A program made the translations under genes and the position numbers. The notes under the pieces were generated by a model. It saw only the letters and a list, made by a program, of their open reading frames with translations, was not told where the DNA came from and searched no databases. A DNA stretch of 7,667 nt, taken from the NCBI GenBank assembly GCA_002297865.1, contig DBKX01000254.1, positions 1-7,667 of the forward strand, in the 5' to 3' direction. Within the stretch, counting starts at the first letter, position 1; every line of letters begins with the position of its first letter. Source of the DNA: Lachnoclostridium sp. UBA739. GTDB taxonomy: Bacteria > Bacillota_A > Clostridia > Lachnospirales > Lachnospiraceae. Positions 1 through 6,701 of the stretch are shown piece after piece.

Positions 1-144
1 TATCCATTTATACCAGTAATTTCATTTTTTACCATTATAACACTTCACTACATTTTTCTATTCATTTTGCATAAAAGCATAAGATATCCGTTGTTTCTGC
101 AAATAATGCTCCTACAGGATATACATTTGGTTCATAATTAAATT
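1..144. other. AT-rich intergenic tail, no confident gene
   Basis: This stretch lies downstream of the operon terminator. On the plus strand frame 1 is open from the window edge to a TAA at 139-141 (46 hydrophobic codons, no usable start seen), so it could be the 3' end of a converging gene. On the minus strand 62-142 is an uninterrupted 26-codon stretch between two stops, ending in ILCFYAK before TGA, which reads like a protein C-terminus without a start. Only one of these can be a real tail, and neither can be proven here. A minus-strand ATG at 33-35 opens a frame that runs off the left edge (11 codons) behind a TATAAT-like string at about 36-41, but it has no clear ribosome binding site. 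Confidence 0.4.
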
Positions 145-181
145 AGGTGGACGAAATTGTCATTCGCAATTTCGTCCACCT
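145..181 (-). terminator. Intrinsic terminator of the operon (likely bidirectional)
   Basis: A perfect inverted repeat, GGTGGACGAAATTG at 146-159 and its complement at 167-180, is separated by a 7-nt loop and extended by an A-T pair at 145/181, giving a 15-bp stem. It begins 3 nt after the stop codon of the last transporter gene, which fits the end of the leftward operon. The T-run is much better on the plus strand (TTTTTATTTT after the stem) than on the minus strand (TAATTTAATTA). It therefore probably also stops transcription arriving from the left, as expected between converging genes. Confidence 0.85.
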
Positions 182-183
182 TT

Positions 184-1923
184 TTATTTTCCACTTTTCT
201 CTCTAGCATACACAAAATCTCTATAAATTCCAGGCTGTTTCATTAAAGAATCATGATTTCCCTGCTGTGCAATCGTCCCGTTATCAATGACAAGAATCTG
301 CTCTGCATTACGAATCGTATTGAGTCTATGGGCAATTACCATAATTGTCTTTCCCTTTACCAGTTCGGAAATAGCTTCCTGAATATAACTTTCATTATCT
401 GTATCCACGCTTGCGGTTGCCTCATCAAGAATAATGATAGGGGCATCTTTTAATATACATCGTGCAATAGAAATACGTTGTTTCTCTCCTCCAGAAAGCG
501 TTGCACCACCTTCGCCTACCATTGTCTGGAATCCATCTGGCAACGCCATGATAAAATCATAACAGCGGGCCTTTTTGGCTGCTTCATAGACTTCTTCTTC
601 CGTTGCATTTGGTTTTCCCATACTAATATTATTGTAAATGGTATCCTTGAACAAATATACTCTCTGGAACACCATACTCATATGATTCATTAAATCCGCA
701 ATCGGAACATTTCTAATATCTTTTCCACGAATCTTTATAGAGCCAGCTTTTACATCCCAAAATCTTGTAAGCAGATTTGCAATGGTTGATTTTCCACCGC
801 CGGAAGGTCCTACAAGAGCAACCATCGAATTCTTTGGTACTTGGAAACTAATATCATGAAGAACTTCTTTTTCCTGATAAGCAAACGATACATTCTGAAA
901 ACTAATTTCCGCATCTTTCATATCTGCCCTATTCGGAATTTTTTCTTTTCCATCGTCTGGTAGCTCTTCTTCTTGTAAAACACCTTCAATTCGGTCTAAA
1001 GCCGCATCCATAACCGTAAGTCTTGATGCTTCTCCATACAATGCTTTCAAAGGTCCAAATATATCAAATACAAAAAGAAGCACGCCCATTACATAAGCTA
1101 ATGAGATGGTTCCTTGCTGCTGTAACCAAATAGAAACACCAAAAATAGCAGCGACACCCATTGCATAGATCATATTAAGTCCACTTGTCCAAGGCACCAT
1201 TTTATTTTCAAAACCAATGGATTTGTCTCTGGATTTTTTAAAGTTATCCGTAAGTTCTGCTGATTTATCTCCTAATAAATTATAGCTTTTTATCACTCCA
1301 ATTCCTTCAACAAAAGAAAGAACTGCATCCGTCAGACTTTCACTTTGTTCTTGTCTTCCACTTGCTTCTTTCAAAGACAGTTTATTCATTTTTTCTGCTA
1401 TGAATGAAGCAATAATAGTTATGAAAAGAGCGATAGCTCCAAGATACCAGCTTAAGTACGTCATAAATAGAATCAAGATAAGGGCAGAAAGCATATATCC
1501 CATCATATTGGCAATTGTACTCATAGCTACTTCTTCAATGAAAATCATATCCGTACTAAGTACAGAACTGATTTTCCCAATATTTCCTTCTGTAAAATAT
1601 CCCATAGGAAGTTTTCGTAAATGTTCACCAAGTTCCATACGTTTGTTTGCAAACATCATATAACCAGCTGCACTTTGCAAACGATCACTTAAGAAATGTA
1701 CAATAGCCTGTAATACAATAGTTCCTGTCAGCCCCAGTCCCACATATAAACAGTCCTTACCTTCAAGTGTGTTTTTAGAAAATTTATCTAAAACAAAAAA
1801 GGCAAATACAATAGGCATTTTTGCGAGAATGGATCCGATGACAGCACATATAAAGGCACATTGAATTCTCCATTTAAATTTGCCAGAAAGGCGGATTATC
1901 CTGCCAAACAATTGAAACATCAT
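184..1923 (-). CDS. ABC half-transporter, permease-ATPase fusion, second subunit of heterodimer (YbtP/YbtQ-like)
   Basis: This protein (579 aa from the chosen start) is an exporter-fold half-transporter. An N-terminal membrane domain of about six helices (residues ~18-300) precedes a nucleotide-binding domain (~338-575). Visible ATPase motifs are Walker A GPSGGGKST (372-380), Q-loop Gln420, signature LSGGE (476-480), Walker B IIILDE with catalytic Glu501, D-loop SVD and switch His532. All are intact, so this half should be able to hydrolyse ATP. The start at 1923 is preferred because its ATG overlaps the upstream TGA as ATGA and a GGGGAGG site lies 8 nt upstream. An in-frame ATG at 1959 would add 12 residues but lies inside the upstream gene and has no spaced ribosome site. 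ATG 1920 is a second, adjacent possibility. It should pair with the gene immediately upstream. By family it could export or import; the neighbouring ECF genes and the YbtPQ-like partner favour uptake of heme or a metal-chelate, which is inference. Confidence 0.93.
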   Translation of the reverse strand: MMFQLFGRIIRLSGKFKWRIQCAFICAVIGSILAKMPIVFAFFVLDKFSKNTLEGKDCLYVGLGLTGTIVLQAIVHFLSDRLQSAAGYMMFANKRMELGEHLRKLPMGYFTEGNIGKISSVLSTDMIFIEEVAMSTIANMMGYMLSALILILFMTYLSWYLGAIALFITIIASFIAEKMNKLSLKEASGRQEQSESLTDAVLSFVEGIGVIKSYNLLGDKSAELTDNFKKSRDKSIGFENKMVPWTSGLNMIYAMGVAAIFGVSIWLQQQGTISLAYVMGVLLFVFDIFGPLKALYGEASRLTVMDAALDRIEGVLQEEELPDDGKEKIPNRADMKDAEISFQNVSFAYQEKEVLHDISFQVPKNSMVALVGPSGGGKSTIANLLTRFWDVKAGSIKIRGKDIRNVPIADLMNHMSMVFQRVYLFKDTIYNNISMGKPNATEEEVYEAAKKARCYDFIMALPDGFQTMVGEGGATLSGGEKQRISIARCILKDAPIIILDEATASVDTDNESYIQEAISELVKGKTIMVIAHRLNTIRNAEQILVIDNGTIAQQGNHDSLMKQPGIYRDFVYAREKSGK

Positions 1924-3671
1924 TTTGTCTTCCTCCCCTCTTCTTTTTTCACTTTCCATTCCGCACTATTTGTATGTGCATCCCATAACTTCTTATATTC
2001 CTTGCATTCTTGCAAAAGAGTTTCATGTTTGCCTGCTGCTGCCAGATTTCCTTTTGCCATTACCAAAATCATATCAGAATCCATTATAGCAGGTAATTTA
2101 TGTGCAATTACAAACAGAGTCTTTCCTTTTACCAGCTCGGCAATTGCGGCTTCCATCTTCTCTTCATTTTCCGGATCAGCATATGCTGTAGCCTCGTCCA
2201 GTACAATAATTGGCGCATTTTTCAAAATTGCCCTCGCTAAAGATATACGTTGTCTTTGTCCACCAGAAAGCATTTTTCCGGCATCGCCAGCCATAGAATG
2301 AATTCCATTTGGAAGTTTATCTATAAATTCCATGCATTGCGCCTTTCTTGCTGCTTCTATCACTTCTTCATCTGAAGCTTTTAAATTACCTACGCGGATA
2401 TTTTCCAAGATAGAAGTATTGAATAAATACTGGTCTTGCGCAACATATGAAATCTGCTCATTTAAGGCTTCAAAACTCATATCTGTAATACATTGTCCAC
2501 CGATACTTATAGAACCGCTTCCCACATCGTAATAATGCACTAAAAGTTTTGCTAATGTGCTTTTTCCTGAACCAGATTCTCCAACCAAAGCCGTTTTTTG
2601 TCCTGCTTTCGCTGTGAAGCTTACATGATTCACAACTGTTTTTTCTCCATATCCAAATGTGACATCATGGAATGTAATGGAATGGTCTTTGCCAGTAAAC
2701 TTGCTTTCTGACTGTTGTAATTTCTCGTGTGCCAAAATCTGTTCAAGTGCTGCAATCTTATAATTCAACTGTGGCATAGTTGGTAAGAAACCAAGTGCCT
2801 TTAGCAGTGGCATTCCAATACTTAATGATAAGCAAAGCACAAGAATAAAATCTGGCAGATTAGATGAACCATTTAAAACGAACCAAGAACCTAATGGTAA
2901 TGTTAATACAATGGTACAAGGCAGTAAGCTGCTATAAATTGCCATCCATGGCCAGCATGCTTTATACCATCCTAATGTATAATCTCGGTAATTTGATACA
3001 TCACGGCTGAAACGTTCGTATGACTCTCCATCTTTATTAAATACTTTGACAACTTCCATACCATTTATGTACTCTATGATCGTGTCATTCATAACCTGGC
3101 TTGACTGATAATATGCTCCCATTTTACTATTGCCCACTGAAAACATAACCATCATGGCAACAAAGCTTAATGGTAGGGATGCTAATGAAAGCAATGCTAA
3201 CTTCCAGTCCACCACAAACATGGCAATATATATTACAAGTGGTACCATCAAATTTGCTATTCCTTCTGGCAAAGAATGTGCCAAAAGAAGTTCCAGACTG
3301 TCCACATCGTCTACGAATAATTTTTTGACAGTTCCAATACCTTTTTCTTCAATAACACCCAATGGTAATTGCTCAAATTGTTTCTGAAGCGCAACTCTTA
3401 ACCTCATAAGGGTATTGTATGCTGCTCCATGAGATTTACTTAATCCTGCTCCGTAAAAAACAGCTTGTAAAATCAAGCAGAGTAAAACACTTATCACTCG
3501 TATTACTACAAAACCGTATTCTATGCTCTTCCCTGTAACAAGTGGAGCAATTACTTGATAGGCTAATACAAACGGCAGAACTCCCATTAATACACTAAGT
3601 AATAGTATGCCTGTTGCCTGGTATAGTCCTTTTTTATGTGGACCAGCATACTCAAATACTTTCTGAAACAT
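1920..3671 (-). CDS. ABC half-transporter, permease-ATPase fusion, first subunit of heterodimer (YbtP/YbtQ/IrtB-like)
   Basis: A 583-aa exporter-fold half-transporter: membrane domain at about residues 15-300 and nucleotide-binding domain at about 330-560, with a charged Lys/Glu-rich tail. ATPase motifs are Walker A GESGSGKST (364-372), Q-loop Gln412, signature LSGGQ (468-472), Walker B IIVLDE with Glu493, and His524 in AHKL instead of the usual AHRL. The D-loop reads ATAYADPENE instead of the common ATSALD form. I associate this ADPENE variant with siderophore- and metal-chelate-linked half-transporters such as YbtP/YbtQ and IrtA/IrtB, which work as importers. The start has AGGAGG 6 nt upstream and overlaps the end of the ECF ATPase gene by 20 nt. 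Its own stop is in ATGA overlap with the next gene, supporting a 1:1 heterodimer. A drug or peptide exporter remains possible on sequence alone. Confidence 0.93.
   Translation of the reverse strand: MFQKVFEYAGPHKKGLYQATGILLLSVLMGVLPFVLAYQVIAPLVTGKSIEYGFVVIRVISVLLCLILQAVFYGAGLSKSHGAAYNTLMRLRVALQKQFEQLPLGVIEEKGIGTVKKLFVDDVDSLELLLAHSLPEGIANLMVPLVIYIAMFVVDWKLALLSLASLPLSFVAMMVMFSVGNSKMGAYYQSSQVMNDTIIEYINGMEVVKVFNKDGESYERFSRDVSNYRDYTLGWYKACWPWMAIYSSLLPCTIVLTLPLGSWFVLNGSSNLPDFILVLCLSLSIGMPLLKALGFLPTMPQLNYKIAALEQILAHEKLQQSESKFTGKDHSITFHDVTFGYGEKTVVNHVSFTAKAGQKTALVGESGSGKSTLAKLLVHYYDVGSGSISIGGQCITDMSFEALNEQISYVAQDQYLFNTSILENIRVGNLKASDEEVIEAARKAQCMEFIDKLPNGIHSMAGDAGKMLSGGQRQRISLARAILKNAPIIVLDEATAYADPENEEKMEAAIAELVKGKTLFVIAHKLPAIMDSDMILVMAKGNLAAAGKHETLLQECKEYKKLWDAHTNSAEWKVKKEEGRKTK
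1932..1940 (-). promoter_or_regulatory. Ribosome binding site deciding the start of the last gene
   Basis: The minus strand reads GAGGGGAGG here, with GGGGAGG ending 8 nt before the ATG at 1923. It lies within the last codons of the upstream half-transporter (encoding part of its KKEEGRKTK tail), so the two genes are translationally coupled. It rules against the longer start at 1959. Confidence 0.8.
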
Positions 3672-5172
3672 ACGATGCCTCCTCTATACTTTCATTAAAA
3701 TATTTCTTTGTTAAATCTTTAAGCAGCTCTCTAGACATATCTGTATACTCCGCTTTTTGATTACTGTCTAACTGCAATATTTTTGTACAGGATCTCACGA
3801 TAAATTCAAAATCATGAGAAACCACAAATATAATAGCACCACTCTCTGATAATTCTTTAATTATTTTACTTACTCGTACCATCGAATCATAATCCAGTCC
3901 GCTGGTAGGTTCATCAAAATAGATAATCGCACTTTCCTTTACTTTGCCTGCACCAATGGTTACTCTTTGTTTCTGACCTCCAGACAAAGATGCTGGATGT
4001 CTCTCCTTGTAATCATCTAATTCAAGTGCATGAAGAGTATTTTCCACAAGTAAAGAACAGTCTCTTTTGATTCCTAGTGCCAGTTCATCCTCTACACTGC
4101 TTGCAAATAATTGATAATCCGTGTCTTGCATCACTAAATAGGAGATGTCTTTTCTCTTCTTATAAGATACCTTTTTCCCATTGTAGAGAATCTCTCCTTT
4201 TTTTTCTTTTAAAAGGCCTGACAGAATGGATAGTAATGTTGTCTTTCCAGCTCCATTATGGCCTAGTATTCCTATAATATCTCCTGCCTGTGCCTGAAAG
4301 GATATGTTATTTAATATCACACGATCTTTCTGATAATGAAATTCCAAATTCTTCACTTCTAATGTACCAGTGCTATTGTGTTGTTTTTGATTCTGACTTC
4401 CATTCTCATCTTTATAATGCAGTGCTTCCCTTTCTGGAAAAGGAGTTCTAATACCATGTTCCACACGATACTGTTCATCCATATTGCAAAATTCTTCTCT
4501 GGTAAAAGTCTTTGCAATTCTTCCTCCCTCTATCCAGCATACTCTGTCAATTAATTCTCTCAAGAAATAAAAACGGTGTTCCACAATTAATACGGTACAG
4601 CCTTCCCTTTTCAGCTTTTTTAAAACATCAGCTAATCTTTTTGTAGCATCATAATCAAGATTTGCGGAAGGTTCATCAAAAATGTATATTTTGGGTGAAA
4701 GTGCATAAACACTTCCTATAGCAATCTGCTGACGTTCTCCACTAGATAATGCAAATATGCTCCGATTCAGAAGTTCTTGTATCTCTAGTTCTTGGGCAGT
4801 CTTTGCAACACGTCTTATAGTTTCTTCTCTGGTCATTCCCATATTCTCGCATCCAAACGCAAGTTCTCTCGTTGTATCTGTCATAAAAAATTGAGATCTT
4901 GGATCTTGAAACACTGTTCCAACGACTCCTGCAAGTTCTTTTGGTTTTTTTTCCATTAGCGAGGCACCATCCAAAAGCAGCTCACCTGATATTTTTCCTG
5001 GATAAAAATGAGGAATCAATCCATTTAGCGAACGTATTAATGTAGTTTTCCCGCAGCCGCTTCGCCCTGTCAGCAAAAGAAACTCGCCATCTTTCACCGT
5101 AAGATTAATGCCATTCAACACATTTGTTTTACTTTCCTCATATCGAAACGACAGGTTTTTGAATTCAATCAT
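3652..5172 (-). CDS. Energy-coupling-factor ATPase, two fused ABC domains (EcfA-EcfA')
   Basis: A 506-aa cytoplasmic protein with two complete ABC ATPase domains in one chain, doing the work of the EcfA/EcfA' pair that drives an ECF importer. Domain 1 (~1-225): Walker A GRSGCGKTT (36-44), Gln89 in the FQDPRSQFF Q-loop typical of ECF/CbiO ATPases, signature LSSGE (143-146 region), Walker B IYIFDEP with Glu167, His199. A polar linker follows (~228-268, rich in Gln/Asn/Lys). Domain 2 (~270-490): Walker A GHNGAGKTT (304-312), Gln349, LSGGQ (396-400), Walker B IIYFDEP with Glu421, His453. Both catalytic glutamates are present. The start lies 4 nt after the EcfT stop, with TGGAGG in the last EcfT codons. 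Because S, T and A genes are adjacent, this is a dedicated (group I type) ECF module and not one sharing a genomic EcfAA'T. It has no membrane helices. Confidence 0.95.
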   Translation of the reverse strand: MIEFKNLSFRYEESKTNVLNGINLTVKDGEFLLLTGRSGCGKTTLIRSLNGLIPHFYPGKISGELLLDGASLMEKKPKELAGVVGTVFQDPRSQFFMTDTTRELAFGCENMGMTREETIRRVAKTAQELEIQELLNRSIFALSSGERQQIAIGSVYALSPKIYIFDEPSANLDYDATKRLADVLKKLKREGCTVLIVEHRFYFLRELIDRVCWIEGGRIAKTFTREEFCNMDEQYRVEHGIRTPFPEREALHYKDENGSQNQKQHNSTGTLEVKNLEFHYQKDRVILNNISFQAQAGDIIGILGHNGAGKTTLLSILSGLLKEKKGEILYNGKKVSYKKRKDISYLVMQDTDYQLFASSVEDELALGIKRDCSLLVENTLHALELDDYKERHPASLSGGQKQRVTIGAGKVKESAIIYFDEPTSGLDYDSMVRVSKIIKELSESGAIIFVVSHDFEFIVRSCTKILQLDSNQKAEYTDMSRELLKDLTKKYFNESIEEASYVSESI

Positions 5173-5176
5173 ACCT

Positions 5177-5947
5177 TTATATCCTCCATATAATCAGCTG
5201 TGCAATTTCTGTATGATCCAGATAAATCAGACTAAGCAAGAATAACATCCCTGCAATTACAGTAAAATATTCTTTTGTTGAAAAACTTATATTCCTCAAT
5301 GAGTATCTTTTCTGCTCACACTCAATTCCTCTGGTAGTACCCGATGCTGCTAATTCATCTGAAACTTTTAAGCACCTCATAAGCAATGGTACTAATATGT
5401 ATTCTGCCGTACTGACTGGATGAAGAATCCTCTTTAAGAAGGTATCGCAAATTCCTCGTATCTTCATTGTATTCTTTATCATTCCGTACTCAATCCGTAA
5501 AGTTGGAATATAACGAAACATTACAACGAGAGGAATAATTACTGCTTGTGACATATTCATCCTTTGTAAAGAAACCATTAGATCATCAATATTCGTTGTA
5601 TCCAAAATCCATCTTCCAAGCATAATAATCGGAGTCATTTTTAAAACCGTCACGCCAAATACGCTCATCATAACACTGATACCTGGAATCGTAATAAAAC
5701 GAAACAACGAATTCAGATAAGCTACTAATATATAGAACAAAATTGACTTTGCTGCCCACTTTGCTCCCCCACCAAAGGCAATAAAAATACCAAATCCCAC
5801 TATTAATATAAGACTTGTTACTTCTCCCATAATAAAATAGCTTACAAGACCTAGAAATATTAAAAGAAGCAGTTTACACCTAGGATCTAGACCTGCCGTC
5901 CGGATACACTGATTCTGTTCTTCTATTTTAACAACTATCTGCTCCAA
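5177..5947 (-). CDS. ecfT: Energy-coupling-factor transporter transmembrane protein EcfT
   Basis: A 256-aa membrane protein that links the ECF ATPases to the substrate-binding S protein. Near the N-terminus is the family DPRCKL motif (residues 21-26, usually DPRTKL), followed by hydrophobic segments at about 26-40, 43-60, 66-87 and 92-112. The cytoplasmic coupling region holds FRYIPTL and the two short arginine-glycine motifs that contact the ATPases, here IRG (163-165) and TRG (205-207) in place of the usual ARG. A last hydrophobic helix lies at about 226-246. The start codon is TTG at 5947: GGAGGT lies 8 nt upstream, and the next in-frame ATG (residue 40) would remove the DPRCKL region and the first helix. 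It stands 42 nt after the S gene and 4 nt before the ATPase gene. Confidence 0.93.
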   Translation of the reverse strand: MEQIVVKIEEQNQCIRTAGLDPRCKLLLLIFLGLVSYFIMGEVTSLILIVGFGIFIAFGGGAKWAAKSILFYILVAYLNSLFRFITIPGISVMMSVFGVTVLKMTPIIMLGRWILDTTNIDDLMVSLQRMNMSQAVIIPLVVMFRYIPTLRIEYGMIKNTMKIRGICDTFLKRILHPVSTAEYILVPLLMRCLKVSDELAASGTTRGIECEQKRYSLRNISFSTKEYFTVIAGMLFLLSLIYLDHTEIAQLIIWRI

Positions 5948-5953
5948 GGAAAT

Positions 5954-5961
5954 CCACCTCC
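5954..5961 (-). promoter_or_regulatory. Ribosome binding site supporting the TTG start of ecfT
   Basis: The minus strand reads GGAGGTGG, with the GGAGGT core 8 nt before TTG at 5947. It is as strong as the sites of the neighbouring ATG-started genes, so the weaker start codon is compensated by a good site. The surrounding 42-nt gap after the S gene shows no hairpin with a T-run and no clear promoter. Confidence 0.75.
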
Positions 5962-5989
5962 AGTTATCTGACTTGCAATCGCCTCACAT

Positions 5990-6589
5990 TTATCTGGCAG
6001 ATACTAAACCTGCTTTTACAAAATGTTTCATTAGCATTTTCTGACCCAGTTTTGCTCCTAGAAAACCACAGATTAAACCTGCTGCAACCAGAAGTACCAG
6101 CATTGGTACTGATGTCATTTTAATCAGTCCATCTATGTAATCTTGTGAGATTCCGTTTTTCTTTGTGGCAGCAACAAATGCCTTCTGTAAAAACTTCATT
6201 GGTCCAGTAACTCCAAAAGCAAAAATTCCGCTAAACAATGTATAGGCAATCTCCATAGACTTTACGGTAATATTCTTTTTGTTCATCACTAATAAATCAC
6301 ATATCATTCCACCTAAAACCAGTGAAACTGGAATAAACCAGAATGCTCCAACAACTAAAAATAAGAGTCCTTGAATAATACCACTAATTGTCAACACACC
6401 CTTTTTCGGTACTTTGGCTAACAAAAGCATCATAACAATACCATTTGGTATTGCGACGACAGCTGGGTAAAAAACATTGGTGACAGGTCCCAAAATACTC
6501 ATAATGGTGCTGATAATCATACAGATTATCCACATCACTGCTGTCAAAATTCCTGTTAAAATAAAGTCCTTGGTATTTAGTTTGTTCAT
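5990..6589 (-). CDS. ECF transporter S component, MptD/Trep_Strep family
   Basis: A 199-aa integral membrane protein with about six hydrophobic segments (roughly residues 9-33, 37-57, 64-84, 86-100, 110-130, 158-182) and a basic C-terminus ending near KHFVKAG. Size, topology, the N-terminal LNTKDFILTGI stretch and position directly before EcfT and the ECF ATPase mark it as the ligand-binding S subunit. The sequence looks like the MptD/Trep_Strep family by recall, not by search. S proteins determine substrate; the family as a whole lacks one assigned ligand. Heme is a candidate because ECF systems in similar streptococcal and staphylococcal loci (SiaFGH, LhaSTA) import heme. It contains a single His (189, expected on the cytoplasmic side) and about 14 Met, so His ligation in the binding pocket is unlikely. 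AAGGAGG lies 7 nt before the ATG, and this is the first gene after the candidate promoter. Confidence 0.88.
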   Translation of the reverse strand: MNKLNTKDFILTGILTAVMWIICMIISTIMSILGPVTNVFYPAVVAIPNGIVMMLLLAKVPKKGVLTISGIIQGLLFLVVGAFWFIPVSLVLGGMICDLLVMNKKNITVKSMEIAYTLFSGIFAFGVTGPMKFLQKAFVAATKKNGISQDYIDGLIKMTSVPMLVLLVAAGLICGFLGAKLGQKMLMKHFVKAGLVSAR

Positions 6590-6609
6590 TTCATTTCCTC
6601 CTTGATTTT

Positions 6610-6627
6610 AGTTAGTTATCGCTAACT
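6610..6627. repeat. Inverted repeat in the operon leader, possible operator
   Basis: AGTTAG at 6610-6615 and CTAACT at 6622-6627 form a 6-bp perfect inverted repeat around a 6-nt centre. It falls between the -10 box and the ribosome binding site of the S gene, so it would lie in the first transcribed bases. Position suits a repressor operator, for example of an iron or heme sensor, but I could not match it to a Fur or DtxR consensus. With such short arms chance is a real alternative. Confidence 0.35.
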
Positions 6628-6637
6628 TTCTGCCATA

Positions 6638-6666
6638 ATTATAATGAATTAAATATACTAATTCTG
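6638..6666 (-). promoter_or_regulatory. Candidate operon promoter
   Basis: A perfect TATAAT lies at 6638-6643 on the minus strand, about 50 nt before the S-gene ATG. At 17-bp spacing the -35 position reads CAGAAT (6661-6666), a poor match to TTGACA. A good -10 with a weak -35 is typical of activator-dependent promoters, and the AraC-type gene just upstream plus the repeats overlapping the -35 support that reading. Expected transcript start is near 6631. Confidence 0.6.
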
Positions 6667-6701
6667 CTCAAAATGGTTTTATTTTTACTCAAAACAGTTT
6701 T
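6665..6701. promoter_or_regulatory. Tandem direct repeats with 21-bp period, candidate AraC-family operator
   Basis: TGCTCAAAATGGTTTT (6665-6680) and TACTCAAAACAGTTTT (6686-6701) match at 13 of 16 positions and are offset by exactly 21 bp, two helical turns. AraC-family activators often bind two such same-orientation half sites, with the promoter-proximal one touching the -35 element, as for AraC at araI. Here the proximal copy overlaps the predicted -35 by two bases, and the distal copy covers the stop codon and last codons of the regulator gene itself. The likely binder is that regulator. Confidence 0.55.

Noticed and set aside
1924..1959. Longer N-terminus for the last half-transporter starting at ATG 1959
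   Set aside because: It adds 12 charged residues inside the upstream gene and has no spaced ribosome binding site, whereas ATG 1923 has GGGGAGG at 8 nt and an ATGA overlap.
1861..2301. 146-codon open frame on the plus strand
   Set aside because: It is antisense to the conserved ATPase domain of the first half-transporter, has no convincing ribosome site, and its composition is that of a shadow frame.
4198..4207. Run of eight A followed by GG on the minus strand inside the ECF ATPase, resembling a dnaX-type slippery site
   Set aside because: The reading frame is intact through both ABC domains and a shift would only truncate domain 2. I saw no supporting downstream stem, so it is probably just Lys codons.
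5948..5989. 42-nt gap between the S gene and ecfT as a possible small gene, promoter or riboswitch
   Set aside because: The only ATG is followed at once by TGA, no -10/-35 pair stands out, and the space is too short for a riboswitch. It holds the ecfT ribosome site.
6590..6684. Riboswitch or T-box in the leader before the S gene
   Set aside because: The predicted leader is only about 42 nt, with no terminator hairpin or aptamer-sized structure. A protein-controlled promoter explains the signals better.
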